From: Cephalotus follicularis
Taxonomy: Eukaryota; Streptophyta; Magnoliopsida; Oxalidales; Cephalotaceae
Reading direction: 5' to 3'
DNA: 64,000 nt
NCBI GenBank assembly: GCA_001972305.1
Contig: BDDD01002362.1
Coordinates: forward strand, 207,583 to 271,582
Shown: positions 1 through 10,726 of the stretch, piece after piece
Position numbering within the stretch: the stretch's first letter is position 1
Layout of the letters: every line of letters begins with the position of its first letter
Translations under genes and position numbers: made by a program
The notes under the pieces: model-generated
Database searches by the model: none
The model's input: only the letters and a program-made list of their open reading frames with translations
What the model was told of the DNA's origin: nothing

Positions 1-935
1 CCGGAGCTATCGATGGGTTAATCAGCGTTGTTACTTTCCGTAAATCAGTGAGTGGGACATTCCCTTCCTCTACTTTATTATTGAGAGTCATGTTGTTTCA
101 TATGTGCCCTGTTTTCTTATGATATGTGATGTTGGTCAGGATTTGTATCCCGTTTGTCTTTTGTTAACGTATTCATGATCTGTGATGTGATTCCGAGCGG
201 GTATGTGCTAGATTCTCTGGGTGACTTGGTCCCCTTCTCACACTTGTGATATTGTGGCTTGTTATATTGTTATACTCTGATGCTGGGTAACGGGTTTGCT
301 GATATGCATTTCCAGTCAATGGTGAGGGGTGTTCGACGATCAACTCTCCTTAACATGCACATTGGTCTATGATGGGATGTTATGTGGGAACTTCCCCCGG
401 GCATCCATAGCCTGGATCTACGACATACTATTGTCTATGATGGTATGCTGAGTGTGAGTGTAGCAGACGCTTCGTCCCTCCTCCATTTGACCGTATCTGG
501 ATATTGATATATTGCACGCGGTCCCTGGGACGAGGTTGAGTTGTGCATGCGGGTTTATCAGATGAGTTGCACGCGGTCCCTCAAATGAGGTTGAGATTTG
601 TGCGTGTGAGTTTCTCGGCAAGGGCTAAGGTCCGTGTGGTATATGACGGCCCCTCGTGCGTGGTATGGATGTTATGCTTACCATAGGCACTCTGCACTAG
701 TGTATGATGGATTATAATCACATCATGTAGCCTATTGGCCTATATGTATATTATTGTAGCAGCGGTTATGATATGATATGAAGCCATGGGATTTGGCTGC
801 AGAGCAGACAGTGTTGCCATGTGATTTGGCAGTGTTGGAGTAGGGTGTCCCTGCAAGCCATGAAGGGGCTAAATGGGTGTACATATTTGATATATTCCTT
901 AGTCGGAATAATCCATGAAAGCCTATGGTTGGCTA
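1..935 (+). repeat. LTR-type repeat K, left part (gypsy-like, cut by the window edge)
   Basis: No gene is visible here. The stretch is an inverted relative of the sequence at about 57300-57970: both hold the same blocks in reverse order and opposite strand, such as a 'ggtcccc' block near 230, a 'ctatgatggga' block near 370 and paired 'cacgcggtccct' blocks near 515 and 570. The direct repetition of the last block suggests internal duplication. K therefore appears to be a plus-oriented LTR of the family whose minus-oriented copies are 936-3616 and 56004-59994. It is interrupted at 935/936 and similarity resumes near 6250. Boundaries lie outside the window or are obscured. Confidence 0.55.
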
Positions 936-1854
936 TGTCACACCCGACCCAACCAAGTCTGATGTGACCATCACGTGGCAAGTCTCCTTTCGGAAACCTT
1001 TACGTGATAACTTAAAAACTTGTTTTTAAACTTCTTAAAACCATCATAAAGTTGAACTTTTTGCAAAAACTTGAAAATTTTTCTAACTCTTAAATTTTTT
1101 ACGAAAATCGGGCATGTAGTATCCATTTATCGGACTATGCCCCTTGTAAAGAAAAACACATTTTATAAACGAGCTCAGCCCTCAGCAAAACACACTCCCG
1201 AAGGAGGAATCAACAGTTTAAACAAATAAACATGCATGGGTTGGGCTCTGCCTCAACCATATAAGCAAGCATGAATCATAATTATATTGGGCTCTGCCCT
1301 TTCAAAACAAAACCATAAGGAAAAACATTTATTTAAAAACATAAATAATGCATAATTAAAATGCCGATGTAGTGAAACTATGCATGTGTTGAAAACCCTG
1401 GTAGCATGCCCTACCCTCGTGGTACATCCACTATTGAATCCGACTTAGCAACTTCTCACTATCATCTGAAATATAAAACTGGGAGGGGGTTAGTCCAAAT
1501 GACTAAGTGAGTTGGGACAAGTCATTCCCTGTTACATCCATGAAGAATCAGATGTGCTGAAAGAAATATATGTTGAGATCAAAAGTATAGAACACAAATA
1601 TAAGAGAATCCATGAAAAGAACAAGGACATCAACAAGTCTTTATAATAGAAGCTAATACTCAATACTGGAACTGAAAATACAATAAATGTAACTGAACTA
1701 TAAACTCAAAGTAAACATCTGGTCAATCGCTGAAATAATACAATAACTAAAGACAATAAAATCTGAGTAGGATATCATGAGTCTCGAATGAAATCAGAAA
1801 AACAGGAAATGTGCCCATATAATATAATATCTGGAATATTGACTCATCTATATT

Positions 1855-2370
1855 GTCTGGAATACTAACACAACTATGCTATCTGGGATGCTGACACGAC
1901 TGTGCTATCCGGATGCTGACACAACTGTACTATTTAGAATACTGACACAACTGTGCTATCTGAAATACTGACACCATTGTGCTATCTGGAATACTGACAC
2001 AACTGTGCTATCTGGAATACTAACACAACTGTGCTATCTGGAATACTGACACAACTATGTTATATGGAATACTGACACAACTGTGCTATCTAGAATACTG
2101 ACACAACTGTGCTATCTGGAATATAGACACAACTATACTATCTGGGATACTGGCACGACTGTGCTATATGGAATACAAACACAAACATGCTATCTGGAAT
2201 ACTGGCACGACTGTGTTATCTAGGATACAAACACAAACATGCTATCTGGAATACTGGCACAACTGTGCTATCTGGGATACTAGCACAACTGTGCTATCTG
2301 GGATACTGGCACAACTACGCTATCTGGGATACTGGCACAACTGTGCTATCTGGGATACTGGATGCTGGTA
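1855..2370. repeat. 26-bp minisatellite inside the solo LTR
   Basis: About 19-20 degenerate tandem copies of a 26-bp unit containing 'ctgtgctatctggaatac' and 'tgacacaa'. Early copies carry 'actgacac' and later copies 'actggcac', so sub-variants spread in blocks. Open frames through it arise from the repeat period and are not genes. The related 4-kb LTR at 56004-59994 lacks the array, so it expanded after the copies split. Confidence 0.85.
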
Positions 2371-2534
2371 CAGCTATGCTGTCATCAACATATATCTGTC
2401 AATTCCATATATCCGTCAATTCTCATCTGGCCATATCTAATGGCAATACTGAATCTGGCTGCAGCAATACTATCTAATTCATAGGCTACAGGACTGTACA
2501 TATCCCTCATACACCGGTGCAGAGTGCCTAAGGA

Positions 2535-2750
2535 TAAATCTGGTGCACGAACGGGTGCACAATATCTAGTGCACAAAATTTGGTACACCATCACTGGTGC
2601 ACAAAATCTGGTACACCATCACTGGTGCACAAAATCTGGTACACCATCACTGGTGCACAAAATCTGATACACCATCACTGGTGTACAATATCTGGTGCAC
2701 CATCACTGGTGCACAATATATGGTACACCATAATTGGTGCACAATATCTG
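2535..2750. repeat. 28-bp minisatellite inside the solo LTR
   Basis: About seven tandem copies of a 28-bp unit containing 'tggtgcacaaaatctggt' and 'acaccatcac'. The GGTGCAC part is nearly palindromic. It lies just downstream of the 26-bp array and is unrelated to it in sequence. Confidence 0.8.
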
Positions 2751-4867
2751 AAACTGGGTCCAAGGGGTAGGCGACAGAGCAGCTCTGCTGCACTCACACT
2801 CAGCATACCATCATAGATAATAGTATGCTGCAGATCTAGGTATGGAACCAGGGGGCAGATCTCACATAACACCCCATCATAGACCAATGGGCCTGCTAAG
2901 GAGAGTTGAGTGTCGAATGTACACCTTACCCTGGATCAATAGCTGATCTGACATATCACTGGTACCAGCATCAGAATACAAATACGATATCACAAACACA
3001 ATGATAGGTAATATTGGAAGGTGGTTTAGCCACCCAGAATCTGACACATATAATCAACAAACATGCTAAACATATGACATGTAGAGATTCAAATCCCGCT
3101 CTCAAATAATCAATAACTATACAATTCAAGAAATATGTTTAACAAAGGACATATGGACATACAAATCCCAACCGAATCATGACATAAAACAGACAACAAA
3201 TACAATATCACAAACACAACGATTCGTAATATAGGAGGGTGATCTAGTCACCCAGAACCAGAGCACTCCTATGCTCATAATCAACCGAAATTGAAGAACA
3301 CGCTCAACAAAAGACATACGGGAATGCAAATCCCGATCGAAACATAGCACTAGCATGAAACATAAATGGGCACATGAATATATGAAAATCTCAAAGACAA
3401 ATAAAGATAGCAAGGGAATGTCCCACTCATAGTATCAATGTCATAACCCCCGCGAACTAGCCCCTCGATGCTTTGAATCAGCTAAAGGATCTGCGCCTCA
3501 CCGGATGCTGAAAACTAGTTCGGCTATAATAATAATAATAATACTAACTATAATAACAATAAATACGCTCATGTCTTTTACACGTCGACCACGTAAAAGT
3601 GACATGGGGTGTCACAGGCTACATATATGTACTTTACACTCTTATCCTACATTCTAAGTTCAGGTTATGTTCAATTGTGCATATATATTCATAATGGCAA
3701 ACCGGCTATATGTAATATCCCAAACCGTTAAAAGCGGATCAGTTGATCACCATGTCAACTGAGTACACATATAGCGCCCTGTCACCGAGGGGTTGGATCT
3801 CATGCCTAGAGTGGTAATGAGAATGAGATCCTTAGTCCCTTCAGACCGAAGTTCCAAGTCATAGGTTCACTTTCTAGGCAATTGATGAACCGCAAAGACT
3901 TGCCGTATTTTCTTGCTCCCTCGTTTGGAGGACGACTTCTCTCATTGCCGTTTGGATGGCACTAAAGCTGATGTGGGGTATGTGCAATAGGCATGATACT
4001 GAGCCAACCCACCATAGGTGACCTATCTGGATGGACATTACCCTTGTCGATAGGATCCCTATTGTTTTCGGTAATGTATAGTCTATGGTAACTAGTAGGT
4101 CGTAGCCTACGTTGTATCCTTAAACATGAGCGGCTGGCATGCGTTGTGCAGTGACCGCATGGCTTTGATTTTTGCCTTCCCCAGCACTAGCCACGTGCTG
4201 GCAAAAGGGTTGTCTTCGGGTCATATGGAAGCTGCATTGAAACGCATGGGCGCAGTTCGCAATGTGGAATCATCACACCCGTAATGATGGATGAATGGCT
4301 CAATATGATCTTGACCATTGCTGACTGAAATCCTAGCCAGGTGTAGGCGGACTGGATATCGGGTGATTTCGGGGAGGTCCGCCGAAGTCACAATGTGTTC
4401 ACAGATTTATATGGTTGCGGTATTTCTAGGGTGGACATTTAATCCACACCCGAGTCCGTGGTCGGAGCCAATAGTGATGAGGGATACATGACACATATGC
4501 CGAAGACGGGCTTAAAGCTCTAGCTATCTGGTTAACGACTAATAGACGTGGTAATACACGAATCCGGGGGTGATGAGAGCTCACACCGAGGCCATCTTGT
4601 GAATAGTTGAGAGGACTATTAGGATGGTCATACCAGAACTCGGGATGTTCTGAGAAATTTATCAGTGTACCGGATATCGACCAGGCTTTCCGGGTCCTGC
4701 CTGACTTTGAACAGGTTGACGTGTGAGGGACACATGTCATTTAGTGAAAGGACAACATCAAGAGGTTGTTGCTTAGCTAATGAGTATTTCGTATGCTGGA
4801 TTTAGGTCCAAGCATTGCCACGATGAAATCTCCAAGCATACGGTTGAAAATAGAAGAGAATTGTCTT

Positions 4868-5145
4868 ATCCTAGTCTTAGGCGTCGACGCCATAGAGAGT
4901 ATGCGTCGACGCCATGACAACCATGAATTCCAGTGACTTAGGTGTTGATGTCATGAAGAGCTTGCGTTGACGCCATGATAAAGCCTCTGGGCGTTAACAC
5001 CATGAAGAGCATGCGTTGACGCCATGAATTCAAAAACACTCTGGGCACCGAAGCCATGGAGAGCATGCATCGACGCCATCGTAAACCAGGGACTTTACGC
5101 GTCAACTCCATGAAGAGCATGGGTTGACGCCTTTACTGGAAGAGA
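4868..5145. repeat. GGCGTCGACGCC palindrome array
   Basis: About ten degenerate copies of GCGTCGACGCC separated by 'atgaagagcatg'-like spacers, in pairs about 20 and 45 bp apart. Variants such as GCGTTGACGCC and GCGTCAACTCC fit C-to-T decay of the central CG on either strand. A further half copy lies at 5399-5410. Confidence 0.8.
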
Positions 5146-5288
5146 CAGTACGCATGTTTATCTTATCGTTGGCGTTGACGGCAAGAGGGCTGTCACACGG
5201 CACTTACTAATTCAAGAGGAATTAGTGAGATAAAAGGAAAGTGTATTCAAGAAGCTAGAGAGTTGACTTGAATATTTTAATGAGAGAG

Positions 5289-5296
5289 TATATAAG
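5289..5296 (+). promoter_or_regulatory. TATA box of LTR repeat H
   Basis: TATATAAG about 145 bp downstream of the palindrome array, followed by a CT-rich tract from 5333 typical of plant transcription starts. Promoter activity is inferred from layout only. Confidence 0.4.
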
Positions 5297-6249
5297 ACAA
5301 GAGGTCTTACATGGTTAAACACATTTTTTACTCTTTCTCTCTCTCTCTTCCCTGGCTGTTTCTCTTCATTCTTTCTTAGATCTGGTTTGCATACGCAAGC
5401 GTCGACACCAAAATCGCCTGGATTGAAGACCATCCATTTTCAACCATCCTTTCACCCCTCAAAACTAAATATAGGTAGAGATGATTTGTTCCTTGGATCT
5501 CATATTTACCTATAGAGTTTTAGTATAGGTTAAACACTTAACCTCTATCATCTTCTTCCTTATGTGTGGCTTAAGGAGGAGCTTGGAGCTTTCATGGATA
5601 TGTGGGATTAAAGTGATGAGGGAGCTCTTGAAGGAAGGAGCCACCACTTTGAGGTAACGATTTCTTGTTTCCTTCTTTGGGGATTCAGATTGGGGCTAGG
5701 GTTTGCCAACCTTAGCTAAACCTAAGATGGACTTTTGTGTGCCTTTGTTTGTCTTGTGTTGGAATTGCTTGTTATGGGGAACAACTTGCAATTTCGGGTT
5801 GTGACTAGGGTATGCCTACCCTGGCCGAACCCCCTGGTTTCTTGGAGGAAACCGCTGCCATCCCTTAGGGTTGGGGATTGCCTTGGTTCGGGTTTGTGGA
5901 TCAATTGCCTAGGGTTTGTGTGTGTTCCCTTTATGCAATTGTTTGTGACCAAAGTGAGAGTTTACGTCAACTCTTACTCCAAACCCGTTTCTCCCTTATG
6001 CTTGGATCGGTTGTATGGTTTGGCTAGATGCTCTATTAGGGTTCCTGTGCTTCTTGGGACAATTGTGGACATTGGTTAGGGTAGCCCATTGCTTGAGGAT
6101 CAATCATTTGATTGAAAACTAAAATTGATCACCCTATACACCTAATGCCCATTATTGTATGTTTCTTCCGCTGCACGAGCCATCCGTTCCCAACAGGCGA
6201 CAAATATGAGGCAGTGATATGATTGGTACCAGCATCCTCTTATGTTTTT

Positions 6250-7128
6250 ATGACTCTTTGGGCACATATTATATCCTTGATATTGATATTTGTCTTTTGA
6301 GTTATGATCGTATCTTTGAGTTTTGATATCCAGATACTTGAATTTATTGTGACTCTCATATATTTTATTTGTGTCTTAACTTTGATATTCGTTTAGTGGA
6401 TTTTATTGTTGAGTTACTGGTTATTTTTATTGGAGTCTTGTTATTGTGTTTTTCATGACTTAATCCATTTGATTATGGCTTTATACACATGACTCCGTCA
6501 TATCATTTTATTCATAGTATCCAGTTTCTTGTATGGATGCAACGGGGAATGATTTGTCCCAACTCACTTAGTCATTTGGGCTAACTCCCTCCCAGTTTAT
6601 TTTGCAGCTGAAAGAGCAAAGGATAATCCATCTGATCCACCAGCTTTGTAGCAGTTGGTTTTGATAGAGGTAGACCACGAGAGTCAGGCACCTCATGTTG
6701 GCAGCTCTGGCCAACCTCACATGCATTGCATTGGGACATTCAAGATATTTTTATTACGTTCATACTAATTGTATTGAGATATAGATATATGATGAGAAAT
6801 GTGATTATATATATATATATATATATATATAACTGAAATGATGAGATAAACTTGTCTATATATATGTGATATCCGATATCTTGATGATGGATTATAAATA
6901 AACTAAACTGCTGATTCCTCATTCGAGAATGTGATATATATATATATAAAATGTGAATTCTTACAGGTGAAAAATTTGGGAAATGTCCATTTTAAGGGGA
7001 ACTCTTGCATTTTTTCTGCAGAATTTTCTACCCGATTTAATGGACAAATAATTAATATAAATGACATGACTATGAGGTTAAATATAAAACTTAAGAAGGA
7101 AGGGTTATAATAGAATTATGGAGATTAA
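6250..7128 (+). repeat. LTR-type repeat K, right part
   Basis: No gene. About 6250-6500 is the reverse complement of a block near 57000-57300, and 6540-6620 ('cccaactcacttagtcattt' and following) is the reverse complement of 1480-1540 and of 56610-56650. This continues the plus-oriented LTR relative interrupted after about position 775. A (TA)n microsatellite lies at 6806-6832 and a shorter one at 6930-6946. The 6950-7128 tail does not match the other copies. Confidence 0.5.
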
Positions 7129-8810
7129 GGCTCCGTTTGTTTGGAGGAAAATATTTTCCTGTGGAAAATATTTTCACTGAAAAAATTTTTCCTGAAAATT
7201 TTTTATTTTCCTGTGTTTGGTATACAATCCAGAAAATATTTTCCATTGTTTGGAATACTTTGAAAAATATTTTTCTTTATTAATAAAATTATTTTTTCTC
7301 TATTAACATATGAATACTAAATAATATAACAAATATATTTCACAACATTAAAAGCATGATAATCAAATTGATAATATTATACTACTATATAATATCCAAA
7401 TATTATTTACTGTTTGTAAGATTTAAAACCATTCTAATCATTAATAAAGTTTGTAATCTATATATTTCATGAGTCATAAAAGTATCTATCAATTAACTAC
7501 AACCATTTGGAAACAAACACAACATGAAAAACATAATTTGTCAATATCTGATTTAAAACATAATTTATCTAAATTATGACAAAACACTATCAACGCATAG
7601 TCACCAACTCAGAAATCATTATCTTCCCCCTTTTGATTCACGAACTTCTCAATGAAAAACCTCTCAATCCATACCTTTCGAAGATTAACATTTTTATCCT
7701 AAAAGATTATAATCTTTTAGGACAAGTTTAAAATTTGTTTTTACAGTTGTCTGCAAAGATTTAATATAACTTTTGGGTCAATGAAAATATGGATTTCATC
7801 CACAATATAAAAAAGAAAAGAGGTGTAATAGATTCCCATTTTTAGTTATTAAAGTAGGAGGATGGAGCTTATCAGTGTAAACCAAATAGTCAAACCAACA
7901 ATTTTGTGAGTAAATTCCTAATTAAAATCCTGATAGCCTAGTCACTTCAGATTATAAAGTCATTCACATAAACTCAATACAGAATTAAGCAGAAACTGGC
8001 CCCAAGCAAGGCAGTGAAGTATCAAAAGAAGAGTAACAACCAAATAGCACACAGACGCAGATAGTATGACTGAGGATAATCCTCCACCCTGCAGTGTGCA
8101 GCATAACTTACAATCTCATAATTCCAAATAGACGATAAGATGTTTTAACAGAATCTATTTCAAGTATTAGGCATCAATCTATGAAAAATTAAGATCCGCA
8201 GCCACAACCCATCTTCTTTATCTTCCTTGATGATAATCAAAGATCAAACCCATTAATAACAACAAAAAAAAGAGCAAAACAAAACAACATAAAATATTTA
8301 AAAAACAAAGCAAAGCAAATAAAGGACACCAGTTTCAAGTCTAAAAAACAAAAGGTCCAGAGACCCATATCAGTATATTCTCATAGGAGCCCAAAATCAA
8401 AATCATCATATATAGCAAGAAGAAAAAAAATGGAAACACAAATAACGAAAAGAGTAAAAGAAACAGAGAAATGTGTAGCTTACTTTCAAGACCTGAATGG
8501 AAAATGCCGAATAAGAATGGAGTGAGAGAGTGAGAGAGGAGAGCTGGAGTGTGCGCCGTTGAGAGTGAGAGAAAAGGAGAGGAGAAGTCGACGTTGGCGT
8601 TGAGAGTGAAAACAGTGTATATGAGATGTTTAGGGATAGGGATCGGTATACTAAGGAAAATGTTTTCCCGTTTTATTTTAGGGAAATCATTTTCCTTTGT
8701 TTATAATAGAATTTTCCATTGACCAGAAAAATTTTTCCTAAGACTTATTTTCTAAGGTGTATCAAACGCAGGAAAACTAGGAAAATATTTTCCGTGAAAC
8801 AAACGGAGCC
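7129..8810. mobile_element. PIF/Harbinger (Tourist)-like non-autonomous DNA transposon, TSD TAA
   Basis: Terminal inverted repeats begin GGCTCCGTTTGTTT at 7129 and read the same on the opposite strand ending at 8810. Imperfect inverted similarity rich in GGAAAATATTTTCC palindromes extends about 100 bp inward. The 3-bp duplication TAA (7126-7128, 8811-8813) and the GGCTCCGTTTGTTT terminus fit the PIF/Harbinger superfamily. No DDE transposase or Myb-like ORF is visible in 1.68 kb, so it is non-autonomous. On the minus strand around 8450-8620 there is CT-rich, 5'UTR-like sequence with a possible splice donor, perhaps left from an autonomous parent. It is much longer than a usual MITE. Confidence 0.75.
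7697..7722. repeat. Perfect 26-bp palindrome
   Basis: A perfect inverted repeat with no loop, each arm TCCTAAAAGATTA, inside the Harbinger-like element. It could extrude as a short hairpin. Function unknown. Confidence 0.9.
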
Positions 8811-8813
8811 TAA

Positions 8814-9165
8814 GTACGAAATTAATTAGTAAGTGTTGAACTTGTAAATGGTTGATTTCATATAAGAATAAAGAATTGATTAAGTGGTTGAATACTAGGA
8901 GAGTAGTCTATTGGATAATTGATTATAGAAACTCTACAGTTAAGCATGCTCATGTGAGAGAAATTTTAAGTTGGGTGACCTTCTGGGAAGTTATAGTTGA
9001 GTTGAGTATAGTTAATAAAATAAGGCACGGCTCTCAGTTATGGTTATGGAAAATGGGATGGTTCATGTCAAGTCTGCCATAGTATATCCTACTTTACACA
9101 TAGCTACACCTATGTCATCTGTTAATCTCCAATAGAATCATCCCTTGAAATTTTTTTATTAACTT
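8814..9165. repeat. Non-coding remnant with a 5S rRNA-like block
   Basis: The flank continues from repeat K after the Harbinger-like insertion. It includes the 5S-like block at 8939-8993. The last about 100 bp before the TRIM reads on into intron-like sequence of the aminotransferase pseudogene. The 76-codon frame at 8852-9082 crosses the 5S-like block and has no domain. Confidence 0.4.
8939..8993 (+). pseudogene. 5S rRNA-like fragment (internal promoter region)
   Basis: The block from 'gttaagcatgct' to 'gggtgacc' and 'tctgggaag' matches the A-box-to-C-box part of plant 5S rRNA, where GTTAAGCGTGCT, GGGTGACC and CTGGGAAG are conserved. The middle differs, and the 5' and 3' thirds of 5S are absent, so it is not a functional 5S gene. 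Such fragments are known inside plant retroelements (Cassandra-type TRIMs carry whole 5S sequences). Confidence 0.6.
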
Positions 9166-9446
9166 TGTTAAGATCTCTATCCCTAAAAGCATGCTTATAA
9201 GGAAGAGGTGTCTCTCAAGTATATATATTGAAGAAGCCCACTTATCACTCTCGATGTGGGATACACATCTTGACACCCACCCTCACGTGCCAACCTGCTC
9301 TGATACCATGTTAAGATCTCTATCCCTAAAATGGCATGTTAAGATCTCTATCCCTAAAAGCATGCTTATAAGGAAGAGGTGTCTCTCAAGTATATATATT
9401 GAAGAAGCCCACTTATCACTCTCGATGTGGGATACACATCTTGACA
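9166..9446 (-). mobile_element. Complete TRIM retrotransposon, two 110-bp LTRs, TSD AACTT
   Basis: Two nearly identical 110-bp LTRs (9166-9275 and 9337-9446) each begin TGTTAAGATC and end CATCTTGACA. A perfect 5-bp duplication AACTT flanks the element (9161-9165, 9447-9451). The 61-bp interior holds a primer-binding site for initiator-Met tRNA on the minus strand (TGGTATCAGAGC, complement of 9297-9308), so the element reads right to left. A 28-bp duplication of the 5' LTR end (9309-9336) sits between PBS and LTR, an unusual partial third copy. It has no coding capacity. It lies in what was an intron of the aminotransferase gene. Confidence 0.9.
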
Positions 9447-9495
9447 AACTTTACGTTGTTTTCTATGCTCAGATTTGTTTCCCTCTCTGACATAG

Positions 9496-10378
9496 GGCAT
9501 TGGAAACGACATTCCTTTTGGTGCTGTGGTAACTACTCCTGAGATCGCAGAGGTTTTAACTCGCCGTTGTTACTTCAATACCTTTGGTGGGAATGCGGTT
9601 TGCATAGCTGCATTGCGGGCTGTTTTGAAAATTATCGTGAAAAAAAAGTTTCAGGAGAATGCATTTGTTGTGGGTTCCTATCTGAAAGAGAGACTAACTT
9701 CAGTCAAGGATAAATGACTGTAAACTTTCTTCTTTGCCCTTTTATGTTTGTGCATTTATCTTGTTCTTTACTAAAAGTTTCATCCACAAGCATAAATTAC
9801 TTGGCAAAGCATAAATTACCTGCATTATCTGCCTAGAATTCTCTTTTGTTGATTGTATTCTACATTGCCAAAGCAGTTATTGGAGATGTGAGGGGCGGAG
9901 GATTGATGCTTGGAGTTGAACTTGTCACCGATCACGAATTGAAAACTCCTGCAAAGGCTGAGTCTCTGCATGTAATGGACCAAATGAAAGGTTTGTTTTT
10001 CATTGCCATCTGTGTTCATTTGTTCCAGGAGCAAATAAATCTCTACTGTTATTGCAGAAATGGGAGTACTGATTGGAAAAGGCGGATTATATGGAAATGT
10101 TTTTAGAATTACAACACCTCTCTGCTTCACTAAGGAAGATGCTGGCGGGTCTTTGCACAACTTATGCATCAAGCCATTAACAATATATAAGTTTGACATA
10201 TATAGATCTCTTTCTTAAAAACTCTATACTTGACTAACTTACCCAGGTGCCCTTCTTATAAATTTTTGTTGCAGATTTCCTAGCGGATGTGATGGACTAT
10301 AAAATGTCAAGATGTAAAACCTCCAATTTAGATGTGAATGTAGATGTCAGCTTGGGGATCATTCCAAGTGTTGTATAA
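9496..10378 (+). pseudogene. 3' exons of an AGT2-like alanine-glyoxylate aminotransferase (truncated pseudogene)
   Basis: Four exon-like blocks match the C-terminal third of mitochondrial AGT2/PYD4-type class-III aminotransferases, PLP enzymes that move an amino group from alanine to glyoxylate. The blocks are 9496-about 9719 ([20 protein letters not shown]), 9877-9990 ([18 protein letters not shown]), 10058-10144 ([16 protein letters not shown]) and 10275-10378 (DFLADVMDYKMS, then TAA). Introns have cag acceptors. Lesions: an in-frame TGA at 9715-9717 at the end of the first block with a phase mismatch to the next, and a non-canonical GC donor after 10144. All upstream exons are missing, including the one with the PLP-binding lysine, which in this family lies just before GIGN. 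Upstream DNA is transposon. Assignment to the family is strong; to the exact paralogue, weak. Confidence 0.8.
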
Positions 10379-10682
10379 TCACATATCTATTGTGAGTGAA
10401 GATTATCAAATATATATAAAAATATAGGTTTCTGCTTCAGCGTGTTGCTATGACCTTTTAAAAAAATGATGAGTCAACAGTTCGTTGTCTCTTGCTGAAT
10501 CTGTCTCTCAATTTATGCTTCAATCAGTTTCTATTTTCAAAACCAATGGGACCACATAGAAAATCCACTGGCAAATTAATCACTTAAATAAACAATGACC
10601 AAATCCTTTTGAACAAGTTATTAAGAATTAATACGCTTAAGAGTTCTATAAAATCATAATAGCAGGAAGTTTTATAAAATCA
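10379..10682. other. Intergenic remnant
   Basis: AT-rich sequence between the aminotransferase stop codon and the first DUF1442 codons. I see no reading frame, repeat or RNA gene. It presumably holds 3' flank of one pseudogene and the decayed 5' part of the next. Confidence 0.4.
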
Positions 10683-10726
10683 ATGGCGAAATGTGTCGTG
10701 GAAACATGGTCATAAGGTGGAGTTAT

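Larger units (their letters stand above)
936..3616 (-). mobile_element. Solo LTR of a gypsy-type retrotransposon, TSD GGCTA
   Basis: The element begins TGTCACACCC and ends GGGTGTCACA, and is flanked by a perfect 5-bp target-site duplication GGCTA (931-935 and 3617-3621). It has no primer-binding site, polypurine tract or coding domain, so it is a solo LTR left by LTR-LTR recombination. Its first about 350 bp match the start of the 56004-59994 element. The minus orientation is inferred: chromovirus E, whose genes read on the minus strand, shows the same TGTCACACCCC end on the plus strand. Two minisatellites fill its middle. It sits inside LTR repeat K. Confidence 0.85.
3714..6196 (+). repeat. 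LTR-type repeat H with a GTCGAC array (boundaries uncertain)
   Basis: No gene. The stretch starts with TGTAATATCCC, a usual gypsy LTR start, and ends CCCAACA, a usual LTR end, but no matching target duplication was found and the two ends do not pair. It contains a palindrome array (4868-5145), a TATA motif (5289) followed by a CT-rich tract, and gene-like leader sequence to about 5720 with 'gaggtaacg' resembling a splice donor. This is the usual LTR layout of enhancer, TATA and R/U5. The 114-codon frame at 5735-6079 has no recognisable domain. It could also be the remains of two LTRs. Confidence 0.4.

Noticed and set aside
2168-2816. Open frames of 70-96 codons across the minisatellites
   Set aside because: They arise from tandem units lacking stops, in several frames at once; no start context or domain.
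5735-6079. 114-codon frame in repeat H
   Set aside because: Leader-like sequence with no recognisable domain; the opposite strand is also open.
9297-9308. Possible tRNA remnants at TGGTATCAGAGC words
   Set aside because: These 12-bp words are primer-binding sites next to LTR ends; no cloverleaf around them.
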